Below are positions 1 through 6,773 of a stretch of 64,000 bases of DNA, piece by piece. The DNA comes from Flavobacterium hibernum (GTDB taxonomy: Bacteria; Bacteroidota; Bacteroidia; Flavobacteriales; Flavobacteriaceae). The notes beneath the pieces were generated by a model that was not told where the DNA came from, searched no databases, and worked only from the letters and a program-made list of their open reading frames with translations. The translations under genes and the position numbers were made by a program. Location: positions 62,001 to 126,000 of the forward strand of contig NZ_JPRK01000005.1 of NCBI RefSeq assembly GCF_000832125.1, read 5' to 3'. Within the stretch, counting starts at the first letter, position 1. Each line of letters starts with the position of its first letter.

Positions 1-1053
1 TTCCAAATTTTTAAAAATGAAGAACGCCTAAAAATGAACATTTGGGCCAACGCTCAAAAAACAATCATCAACGCTGATGAATATACGGAGCTTGATTTAC
101 CTCTTGAAATTACAAATAGTAATACTTCGGTACCGGTAATGCTGGTTATGTACGGGAAAATTATTAATTCTAAAAATGTTCCTGATCATATTATGAATGA
201 TAAAAAAGAGTCGATGTCATTTTTAAATAATCTAAAAAATGAAAATGAGCCTATTAATATCGAGTATGCACCAGGAAAATTTCAGCAGATTTATTATGGA
301 AATTCAGCTTTGATTAATAAGTTGAAATATTATCCTGTAGCATTGTTATTGATCATTTTTTTGTTCGGTGCTTTGATTTACAATTTTTACAAAAGCACTA
401 AAATGGCCACGCAAAATAAATTATGGGCAGGAATGGCAAAAGAAACGGCACATCAAATTGGCACACCATTATCGTCTTTAATTGGTTGGGTTGAAATATT
501 AAAAACAGAAGAAATTGACCAATCTATTACTGCCGAAATTGAAAAAGATATTGATAGATTACAAACTATTACTGATCGTTTTTCGAAAATTGGTTCAGTT
601 CCGGTTTTAGAGGCCAAGGATATTGTTGCAGAGACTTTAAATACTTTTAAATATTTGCAATCCCGTTTCTCAAAACAGGTCGAGTTTTCATTTCACACCC
701 CAAACGAACCTATATTGGCTATGTTAAACCCAACACTTTATAGTTGGACGATCGAAAATCTGATAAAAAATGCAATTGATGCTATGAAAGGTAAAGGAAT
801 TTTGGATCTTCAAATTGAACAAGATGCTCATTCTGTAAAAATAAATATTAAAGATTCTGGAACCGGAATTCCGAAAAAACAATTCAAGACTATTTTCGAA
901 CCTGGTTTTACGACTAAAAAACGTGGTTGGGGATTGGGGCTTTCTTTGACAAAAAGAATTGTTGAAGAATATCACAACGGAAAAATAAAGGTCTTACATT
1001 CTGAAATTGGAAAGGGAACGACTTTTCAGGTTTCTATAAATAAAAAAATCTAA
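1..1053 (+). CDS. Sensor histidine kinase, C-terminal part (5' end outside the window)
   Basis: The reading frame is open from the first base, so this is the end of a longer gene and the ATG at 34 is internal. One membrane helix (YYPVALLLIIFLFGALIY) lies near base 325. After it comes a dimerisation/phosphoacceptor segment with an H-box (ETAHQIGTPLSSL; His codon at 451) and a HATPase domain with N-box ENLIKNAIDAM, G1 box DSGTGIPKK and G2 box GWGLGLSLTK. These are the parts of a membrane-bound two-component kinase that autophosphorylates and passes phosphate to a response regulator. No receiver domain or regulator is visible, so the partner and the signal are unknown. The stop codon overlaps the stop of the convergent gene on the other strand by three bases. 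Confidence 0.9.
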   Translation, partial: FQIFKNEERLKMNIWANAQKTIINADEYTELDLPLEITNSNTSVPVMLVMYGKIINSKNVPDHIMNDKKESMSFLNNLKNENEPINIEYAPGKFQQIYYGNSALINKLKYYPVALLLIIFLFGALIYNFYKSTKMATQNKLWAGMAKETAHQIGTPLSSLIGWVEILKTEEIDQSITAEIEKDIDRLQTITDRFSKIGSVPVLEAKDIVAETLNTFKYLQSRFSKQVEFSFHTPNEPILAMLNPTLYSWTIENLIKNAIDAMKGKGILDLQIEQDAHSVKINIKDSGTGIPKKQFKTIFEPGFTTKKRGWGLGLSLTKRIVEEYHNGKIKVLHSEIGKGTTFQVSINKKI

Positions 1054-2201
1054 TTGATTGGAATGCCAAACCAGCTTACTTTTGTAAACATTGTCTTTCT
1101 AGACGTTTTTGATTTGCTTAAATATTTCTCCACAAATAAAAATTGTTCCTCAACTTGACTTAATGTTTGATTTACTCCCGCTTTTAAAGAGGTAACATTT
1201 GACTGATTATTTTTTGAAACTGCACTTAAATCATCTAATAGTTCTTTACTATTTAAAAGTTTCATTTTAGGAGAATCAATCATTTTTTTTAATTCCTCAT
1301 CTGAAACATTCGGTTTAAATTGATTATTTCTAAATGTAATAAACAAATTTAGCTCATTAATTCCATCATTATATAAGCTTACAATTTGATTAAATTTCAA
1401 AACTTCAACTTCATTTCTTTTATATGATAATCGATCGAAGATCATAGCGTTTTTAACTCCATTTTTTTCTATTCTGTCTGCTGAACTTCTCAATTGATCG
1501 ATATATGATAACGAATTATACTTTTCGATTTCAGCTTCAAAATCAAAATTTGGTTTTGTTTTATTTATAACAAAATTATTATTGTAGAATTCCTGATTTG
1601 TTATAGGGTAATTAAGAAACTGCCACAAATAATCAAAAGGCATATGAGAAGTAATGATTTTTGATGGATCGGCTTTAAAATAATAATTATTTATTTTCTT
1701 AATAAATTTACCTCCAGAAATAGATCCCGATCCCCAAGTTGGATCAAAAACAAACCATTTCCCTTCTATTTTCGCCCCACACCAAGCATGAGATATATAG
1801 TCTGTAAAACCATTTTGTTTTGTGTACCCTTCTATGACTACAGATTCAATTCCTACTTTATTTGCAATATCATTAAAAACCTCAGCATAATTAATACAAA
1901 CTCCTTTTCTGTTTTTAAGTGCTTTATTTATTTTATCTTCTTTGCTTTCGTTAAAATTTACCGCAAACATATTTTCAACATCATAACTAATATTTGAAGC
2001 CGTCCAATAAAATACAGCTCTTATTTTGTCGCCATCTGTTTTAAAATTATCTTTTATATAATTAGCAATATCTTCCGTTGATTTAGTTGAACTAGTTTCA
2101 ATTTTAGAAACCTGTTTGTCTGTAACTTCATAATTATTTTTAACTTGTCCCGTAGCCATAATCGAATAAAATGCGAACGCTAAAACTATATATCTATTCA
2201 T
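1050..2201 (-). CDS. Secreted transglutaminase-like superfamily protein
   Basis: 383 residues with an N-terminal signal peptide (MNRYIVLAFAFYSIMATGQ). The transglutaminase-like (papain-fold) core sits at about residues 50-160. A Cys-His-Asp triad is visible: C102 in RKGVCINYAEVF, H138 in YISHAWCGAK and D153 in VFDPTWGSG. This is the arrangement of bacterial transglutaminase-like domains, which act as peptidases or amide-bond enzymes in the periplasm or at the surface. The remaining 220 residues are mostly helical and I do not recognise a domain in them. The exact substrate cannot be told from sequence. The gene stands alone: it is convergent with the histidine kinase, and a terminator hairpin separates it from the HIT gene upstream. 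Confidence 0.8.
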   Translation of the reverse strand: MNRYIVLAFAFYSIMATGQVKNNYEVTDKQVSKIETSSTKSTEDIANYIKDNFKTDGDKIRAVFYWTASNISYDVENMFAVNFNESKEDKINKALKNRKGVCINYAEVFNDIANKVGIESVVIEGYTKQNGFTDYISHAWCGAKIEGKWFVFDPTWGSGSISGGKFIKKINNYYFKADPSKIITSHMPFDYLWQFLNYPITNQEFYNNNFVINKTKPNFDFEAEIEKYNSLSYIDQLRSSADRIEKNGVKNAMIFDRLSYKRNEVEVLKFNQIVSLYNDGINELNLFITFRNNQFKPNVSDEELKKMIDSPKMKLLNSKELLDDLSAVSKNNQSNVTSLKAGVNQTLSQVEEQFLFVEKYLSKSKTSRKTMFTKVSWFGIPIN

Positions 2202-2220
2202 GATTAAAATTTTTACTTAA

Positions 2221-2255
2221 AAAAAAATCACAATAAAAATTGTGATTTTTTTCTT
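2221..2255 (-). terminator. Hairpin terminator after the HIT gene
   Basis: Inverted repeat AAAAAATCACAAT / ATTGTGATTTTTT with a very short loop, followed on the minus strand by a T run. It lies just after the stop of the HIT gene. Confidence 0.7.
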
Positions 2256-2273
2256 AAAACTTAATATTTTTAT

Positions 2274-2663
2274 TTACAAATTCTCCTGAATACTTTTAGC
2301 CAATGCTTCAAATTCTTCTTTAGAAAGGGCAACTTTATCATGAAAACGCATTTCATCCATATGGTTTAACGGAATTAAATGTACGTGTGCATGAAGAACT
2401 TCTAACCCAACAACGGCCATTCCAACTCTTTTACATGGAACTGCTTTTTCCAAAGCAATTGCAATTTTCTTAGAAAACTTCATCAATCCTAAATACAACT
2501 CATCATCCATCTCAAAAATCTTATCGATTTCTTGTTTTGGAATGCATAGTGTATGTCCTTTTGCATTTGGATTGACATCTAAAAAAGCTAAATAATTATC
2601 GTCTTCAGTAATTTTATATGCAGGAATTTCTCCGTTTACTATTTTCGTGAATATTGATGACAT
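2274..2663 (-). CDS. HIT family nucleotide hydrolase
   Basis: 129 residues, the usual length of a HINT-branch histidine-triad protein. The signature HAHVHLIPL is at residues 91-99, with the three motif histidines at 91, 93 and 95. The N-terminal segment SIFTKIVNGEIPAYKI is also typical of the family. HIT proteins hydrolyse nucleoside phosphoramidates and aminoacyl-adenylates in the cytoplasm. The C-terminal end is slightly shorter than some relatives but the motif is complete. It follows greA on the same strand after an 82-bp gap that contains a repeat-rich hairpin, so the two are probably separate transcripts or weakly linked. Confidence 0.9.
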   Translation of the reverse strand: MSSIFTKIVNGEIPAYKITEDDNYLAFLDVNPNAKGHTLCIPKQEIDKIFEMDDELYLGLMKFSKKIAIALEKAVPCKRVGMAVVGLEVLHAHVHLIPLNHMDEMRFHDKVALSKEEFEALAKSIQENL

Positions 2664-2682
2664 ATTGTTTATTTGTTAAATC

Positions 2683-2730
2683 GTTCAATCGTTTATTCGT
2701 TTATTCGTTTATTCGTTTAACCGATTGAAC
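2683..2730 (-). repeat. Hairpin with 8-bp tandem repeats in its loop
   Basis: Arms GTTCAATCG (2683-2691) and CGATTGAAC (2722-2730) are perfectly complementary. The loop holds three exact copies of CGTTTATT (2690-2713) and a fourth imperfect one. It lies between greA and the HIT gene and may act as greA's terminator. It resembles the intergenic repeats that are common in Flavobacterium. Confidence 0.55.
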
Positions 2731-2745
2731 AGTTAAACCATTAAT

Positions 2746-3222
2746 TTAGTCTCTTGAAATTTCAAGAATTTCGAATTTCAAAACTCCGTTTGGTACTGTA
2801 ATTTCAGCTACTTCACCAACTGATTTTCCTAGTAATCCTTTTCCAATAGGAGAAGTTACTGAGATTTTTCCAGTTTTTAAGTCAGCTTCACTTTCAGCAA
2901 CAAGCGTATATTTCATTTCCATTCCGTTGCTTTGGTTCTTAATTTTTACATTAGAAAGTACCAATGCTTTCGAAACATCAAGTTGCGATTCATCAATTAA
3001 TCTTGCATTAGAATATACTTCTTCCAGTTTAGCAATTCTCATTTCTAATAAACCTTGTGCTTCTTTTGCTGCATCATACTCGGCGTTTTCAGATAAATCA
3101 CCTTTGTCTCTTGCTTCTGCTATATCTTGAGATGCCTTTGGACGCATTACACTTTTTAAGTGCTCCAACTCATCTTTTAATTTTTTTAATCCTTCTGCTG
3201 TATAATAAGATACTTTACTCAT
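2746..3222 (-). CDS. greA: Transcription elongation factor GreA
   Basis: 158 residues, the standard GreA length. An N-terminal coiled coil (about 1-75, including ARDKGDLSENAEYDAAKEAQ with the acidic tip) is followed by the FKBP-like C-terminal domain with SPIGKGLLGKSVGEV. The coiled coil enters the RNA polymerase secondary channel, and the acidic tip stimulates cleavage of backtracked RNA so that stalled complexes can resume. The start MSKVSYYTAEGLKKL matches the family. A -7 box and a terminator-like hairpin lie in its leader (separate entry), which suggests early transcriptional control. Confidence 0.97.
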   Translation of the reverse strand: MSKVSYYTAEGLKKLKDELEHLKSVMRPKASQDIAEARDKGDLSENAEYDAAKEAQGLLEMRIAKLEEVYSNARLIDESQLDVSKALVLSNVKIKNQSNGMEMKYTLVAESEADLKTGKISVTSPIGKGLLGKSVGEVAEITVPNGVLKFEILEISRD

Positions 3223-3240
3223 AACTTCGTCGTTTATATA

Positions 3241-3285
3241 AATACAAAAAATCCCATCGGGACGGGATTTTGTATTACAAATATA
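3241..3285 (-). promoter_or_regulatory. greA promoter -7 box and leader hairpin
   Basis: On the minus strand a TATATTTG box (3278-3285) fits the Bacteroidota TAnnTTTG -7 consensus. Immediately after it, a hairpin with arms at 3264-3276 and 3241-3255 (core CCC/GGG, 8-nt loop) is followed by ATTTTTTG. The predicted transcript would start in or next to the first arm and reach the T run before the ATG 19 bases on. The -33 element is weak. Confidence 0.55.
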
Positions 3286-3346
3286 CTATTATTTTTAATA
3301 GTACATAATTATATGTTAATCATATAGAATTCAAAACTAAATAATT

Positions 3347-3354
3347 TAATTTTG
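3347..3354 (+). promoter_or_regulatory. -7 box of the Rieske-like lipoprotein gene
   Basis: TAATTTTG fits TAnnTTTG and lies 23 bases before the ATG, so the leader would be about 17 bases. Confidence 0.5.
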
Positions 3355-3377
3355 TTTCACTAATTCTTAATAAAATA

Positions 3378-3791
3378 ATGAAAAAATTCTGGATCTTACT
3401 TGTATTTGTTTCAATCCTTTTCTCATGTAGTGATAATGGCATTAGCAACAAAAACCCAAACATACCTAGTTATGCCGTTAATTTATCTATAGATATGAAT
3501 TTGCCATCGTATTCGAATCTTAAATTTGTAAGCAATGGTGTAATAGTTCCAAATTATGGTGCTAAAGGAATTATTATTTTTAATACGGGAAGCGGTTACA
3601 ATGCTTTTGATGCTGCGTGTCCAAACCAACCTATCACTGCTTGTACTGCAATGACAATTAACGGAATAAATGCTGTTTGTTCTTGCGACAAATCAGAATA
3701 TAGTTTGTTTACTGGTCTTGGCGGCAAAGAATATCCTCTAAAACAATATCGTGTTGAAGTAAGCGGAACTGTGATTCACGTTTATAATTAA
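3378..3791 (+). CDS. Lipoprotein with a degenerate Rieske-like domain
   Basis: 137 residues. A lipoprotein signal ends at Cys17 (VSILFSCSDN). The rest looks like a Rieske [2Fe-2S] fold: a first loop DAACPNQ, a second loop AVCSCDKSEYSLFTG, then PLKQYRVEVSGTVIHVY, matching the usual CTHxG, CPCHGSxFDxxTG and PLxxYxVxxxGxxIxV series. The two cluster cysteines align at C81 and C101. Both histidine ligands are replaced, by N83 and D104, so a normal Rieske cluster is unlikely. Two further cysteines (C89, C103) could form disulfides. The protein is probably held on the periplasmic face of a membrane. Its role is unknown. It is a single-gene unit with its own promoter and terminator. Confidence 0.7.
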   Translation: MKKFWILLVFVSILFSCSDNGISNKNPNIPSYAVNLSIDMNLPSYSNLKFVSNGVIVPNYGAKGIIIFNTGSGYNAFDAACPNQPITACTAMTINGINAVCSCDKSEYSLFTGLGGKEYPLKQYRVEVSGTVIHVYN

Positions 3792-3793
3792 AA

Positions 3794-3832
3794 TAAAAAA
3801 AGCCTGAAAGTTTAAATTTTCAGGCTTTTTTA
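3794..3832. terminator. Bidirectional terminator
   Basis: Stem AAAAAAGCCTGAAA / TTTTCAGGCTTTTTT with T runs on both strands, between two convergent genes. Confidence 0.85.
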
Positions 3833-3845
3833 TTTTCAAATATTA

Positions 3846-6035
3846 TTAGAATTTTAAAGTCAATCCGGCTAAGAAATTTATTCCTGCTTGAGGATAATAG
3901 TAAGGATAAATATCCCACATGGCTCCGTTTGAAACATACTTTTTATCCAAAATATTATTTACTAAACCTGTAATCATAATCGATTTAAAAATAGATTTTG
4001 GTTTAATCTCATAAGACACATTAAGATCGTTTACAAAATAATCAGCCAGTTTAGCCGATGGTAATTCGATGTTGTTCATATATTGTTCTCCTACATATTT
4101 TTGCAATAACGAAATATGCAAACTTTCAATTGGACTGTAAACTACAATATTTCCAGCAATAACTGATGGTGAATAAGCAATATCTGTAGTTCCGTAAACT
4201 TGCCCATCAACAGCTAAATCAACATTTTTATTACTGCTCAAAGTAAAATTGGGTCTAAGCATAAACTTTTCTGAAAGCTTTATAGTTGCATCTACTTCAA
4301 GTCCTAAACGGTAGCTTTTTTCACTATTGGCACGAATTGGATTTCCTACATCGTCAAGTCTTCCAGTTAAGATTAATTGATCTTTGTAAGCCATATAATA
4401 AACATTTGAAGTCAATTGAAATTTATCTGAATTGAATCTCCAACCCAACTCGAAATCATTTAATTTCTCCGGTTTCACATTTCCTCCTTCATAATCGGTT
4501 CTGTTTGGTTCGCGATTCGCTCTTGCGTATGAAAAGTAAAGTGTGTTGTTCTGGTTGAATTCGTAATTAAAACCTGCTTTTGGATTAAAGAAATTAAAAT
4601 GATCGTCAACCAATCCAGTTTCTGCACTATTTGCTTTGTATTTTACATTTCTGTATTGTAAATCTCCGTAAAAGCTAAGCTTCTCTGTAAACTGATAATT
4701 TGCTTTTGCAAAAATATTTCCATCTGTTTTTGTCGAAAAATCATCATAGTAATGATTGCCTAATTCTGATTGCCCAGAATTTCTCGCCCAAATTACTTTT
4801 CCATAATGATCTCCTTCGTATTTGTTCCAGCCTCCACCAATAATTACGTCTAGTTTTTCTGCTACATATTTTGCTGAAAATGTTGTACCGTAGAAATCAT
4901 TATCTAACCATTTCTGACGAATTAAATCAGTTCCTGGCACTAATTCTCCTAAATCATTTTCAACTTGTTTTGTAGGCTGAATTGGGCCATATCCTTCAAT
5001 TGGTTCATTGTATTTATAATTTTCGTAATACCCCAACCCTTTTGTGTAATGCAAGGCTAAGTTAGTACTCCATTTATCCGAAATTGATTCGCTCCAATGC
5101 AATTGATAATGATTTTGATTGTAGTTGTCTGTTTCGTTATCATAAAAATGTACATTCCCTGCTTCATCTTTATACTTTCCGGCAGAATTGTAGGTACGAT
5201 TTGAATTTAAGGTTTCGGCATCAATTCCATTCCATGATTGATATGTTTTCTCAGTTCCTCCAAAAACCAACGCTTTTATTAAAGTTGTTTTTCCAACATA
5301 AGTACCTTGCAAAAAATACGATTTTAAATCAGAGCTCGCACGATCTATATAACCATCAGATTTAATGGTAGACAAACGTCCTGCAAGTTCAAAATGATCG
5401 TTTAATAATCCTGTACTAAACTTTACTGTATTTTTGTTTGAATTGAAACTTCCGTAAGAACTCGATATTTCTCCAGTTGCTTTTGTAGCATAGTTATCTG
5501 TAAGCATATTTAAACTTGCACCAAATGCACCTGCACCATTTGTAGAAGTTCCTACTCCACGTTGTAATTGTAAGCTTTCTACAGATGAAGCAAAATCAGG
5601 CATATTTACCCAAAATGTTCCTTGACTTTCGGCATCGTTATACGGAATTCCGTTTATTGTAACATTTACTCTTGTTGCATCGCTACCACGCACTCTAATT
5701 CCGGTGTAACCAATTCCTCCTCCTGCATCTGAAGTGGTTACTACAGACGGCAAATAATTCATTAAAATTGGAATATCCTGACCCAGATTTCGATATTTAA
5801 TATCTTTTTTAGTCATATTACTAAACGAAACTGGCGTTTTTGTAGTAACACGAACTGCCGAAACTAACACATCATCAAGCTTATTGACTTTGGTTGAATC
5901 TTGTTCCTGTGCGAAAGAGAATTGTGTAAGGAAAATAGAAGAAAGAAGAAAGAAAATAGACTTTGTTCTGGTCCTATTTTTAGACTTAGAACCTTTGTAA
6001 CTTAGTACCTCAGTACCTAAAAAAAATGTTTTCAT
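3846..6035 (-). CDS. TonB-dependent receptor, probably for thiamine
   Basis: 729 residues. A signal peptide (SIFFLLSSIFLTQFSFAQ) is preceded by about 25 extra polar residues. I kept the ATG at 6035 because no later Met fits. A TonB-box-like stretch (LDDVLVSAVRV) leads into the plug domain (IPILMNYLPSVVTTSDAGGGIGYTGI, RVRGSDATRVNVTINGIP), then a beta-barrel that ends in an aromatic (GLTLKF). It carries a substrate across the outer membrane using TonB energy. The TPP riboswitch in its leader points to thiamine or a thiamine precursor. That is inferred from regulation; the receptor sequence alone does not tell the ligand. Confidence 0.9.
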   Translation of the reverse strand: MKTFFLGTEVLSYKGSKSKNRTRTKSIFFLLSSIFLTQFSFAQEQDSTKVNKLDDVLVSAVRVTTKTPVSFSNMTKKDIKYRNLGQDIPILMNYLPSVVTTSDAGGGIGYTGIRVRGSDATRVNVTINGIPYNDAESQGTFWVNMPDFASSVESLQLQRGVGTSTNGAGAFGASLNMLTDNYATKATGEISSSYGSFNSNKNTVKFSTGLLNDHFELAGRLSTIKSDGYIDRASSDLKSYFLQGTYVGKTTLIKALVFGGTEKTYQSWNGIDAETLNSNRTYNSAGKYKDEAGNVHFYDNETDNYNQNHYQLHWSESISDKWSTNLALHYTKGLGYYENYKYNEPIEGYGPIQPTKQVENDLGELVPGTDLIRQKWLDNDFYGTTFSAKYVAEKLDVIIGGGWNKYEGDHYGKVIWARNSGQSELGNHYYDDFSTKTDGNIFAKANYQFTEKLSFYGDLQYRNVKYKANSAETGLVDDHFNFFNPKAGFNYEFNQNNTLYFSYARANREPNRTDYEGGNVKPEKLNDFELGWRFNSDKFQLTSNVYYMAYKDQLILTGRLDDVGNPIRANSEKSYRLGLEVDATIKLSEKFMLRPNFTLSSNKNVDLAVDGQVYGTTDIAYSPSVIAGNIVVYSPIESLHISLLQKYVGEQYMNNIELPSAKLADYFVNDLNVSYEIKPKSIFKSIMITGLVNNILDKKYVSNGAMWDIYPYYYPQAGINFLAGLTLKF

Positions 6036-6093
6036 TCGTAAAGAATTACGAATAAAAGGGGGAATTATTCTTTGTTAAATTAATAAATGTTTC

Positions 6094-6126
6094 ACGACAA
6101 AATATAGTGTGTACGCTAAAATTGTC
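6094..6126 (-). promoter_or_regulatory. Possible expression platform of the TPP riboswitch
   Basis: The last bases of the aptamer's closing stem lie inside ACGACAA, which is perfectly complementary to TTGTCGT 20 bases downstream (6094-6100 on the plus strand). The two pairings exclude each other. No T run follows, so control of translation is as likely as termination. Confidence 0.4.
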
Positions 6127-6207
6127 GTTTTTTCCCTTAGCGACATTACTCGCTCAGGTTCTTTGGGTATGATCTCAGCTCGTTATTTAGAGCACCCCTT
6201 TGAGACA
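6123..6207 (-). ncRNA. TPP riboswitch (thi box)
   Basis: The minus strand reads, in order, TGTC, GGGGTGC, CTGAGATCATACCC, GAACCTGA, a variable hairpin, GCTAAGGGA and GACA. These are the conserved thi-box elements: the P1 arm, the GGGGTGC turn, the pyrimidine-sensing CUGAGA with AUACCC, and the pyrophosphate-sensing ACCUGA with the AGGGA return arm. It sits 88 bases before the TonB receptor start. Bound TPP normally switches such genes off, so uptake would be made when thiamine pyrophosphate is scarce. Confidence 0.95.
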
Positions 6208-6235
6208 GTGCAAATGTAATGTTAAAAAATCAAAT

Positions 6236-6356
6236 TCCAAGAATTGAAATTCCAAATTCCAAAACTTGCAAAATTTTCAATTTTAGAACTACAAAAAATA
6301 AATTCCAAATTCCAATTAAAGCCCTATAAAGTGAGCTTTTTGGAATTTGGATTTTA
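6236..6356 (-). repeat. AATTCCAAATTCC intergenic repeats; hairpin after arfB
   Basis: The sequence AATTCCAAATTCC and variants occur several times here. The copy at 6301-6314 pairs with TTGGAATTTGGATT near 6340-6353 to form a long hairpin directly after the arfB stop, so it probably ends that operon. The same module recurs at 43084-43140. Confidence 0.55.
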
Positions 6357-6368
6357 TAATTTAGATTT

Positions 6369-6773
6369 TTAATCTAAGTCTGGCTTTCTACGAGATTGTT
6401 TTCTCTCTGAAACATTCTTTTTATCCTTGATTCGTTTTTTAATTACAGATTTTGGAATCTTGGTTGCTTTTCGAATTTTAGGAACAAATAATCCTTTTTT
6501 GATAATCTCCAGAAAGCGTTTTATAACAATGTCTTTGTTTTTTAGCTGGCTTCTATCTTCGTCACAATTTAAAATTAAGATATTTTCGGTCGTTAAGCGT
6601 GGGGCAATATTTGTTAATAATAGCAGTTTTTCTTCATCGGATAAAGCTTGTGAAGCATTCACATCAAAAGTTAGAACCACTTTTGATGACACTTTGTTTA
6701 CGTTTTGCCCACCAGCACCACTGCTTCTAACGGCTTTAAAACTTAATTCTGATATGATTTTTTCTATATCCAT
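6369..6773 (-). CDS. arfB: Peptidyl-tRNA hydrolase ArfB, ribosome rescue
   Basis: 134 residues, the length of ArfB/YaeJ. It consists of a release-factor domain with the GGQ motif (RSSGAGGQNVNKVSS, GGQ at 21-23) and a basic C-terminal tail (KIRKATKIPKSVIKKRIKDK, then SERKQSRRKPDLD) that would enter the empty mRNA channel. It lacks the codon-recognition domains of RF1 and RF2. It frees ribosomes stalled on broken mRNAs by hydrolysing peptidyl-tRNA. The ATG overlaps the stop codon of the preceding gene (TAATG), so the two are translationally coupled. Confidence 0.93.
   Translation of the reverse strand: MDIEKIISELSFKAVRSSGAGGQNVNKVSSKVVLTFDVNASQALSDEEKLLLLTNIAPRLTTENILILNCDEDRSQLKNKDIVIKRFLEIIKKGLFVPKIRKATKIPKSVIKKRIKDKKNVSERKQSRRKPDLD

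Noticed and set aside
2690..2721. CRISPR-like or microsatellite repeats
   Set aside because: The unit is only 8 bp, without spacers, and lies in the loop of a hairpin; it is a tandem repeat of an intergenic element.
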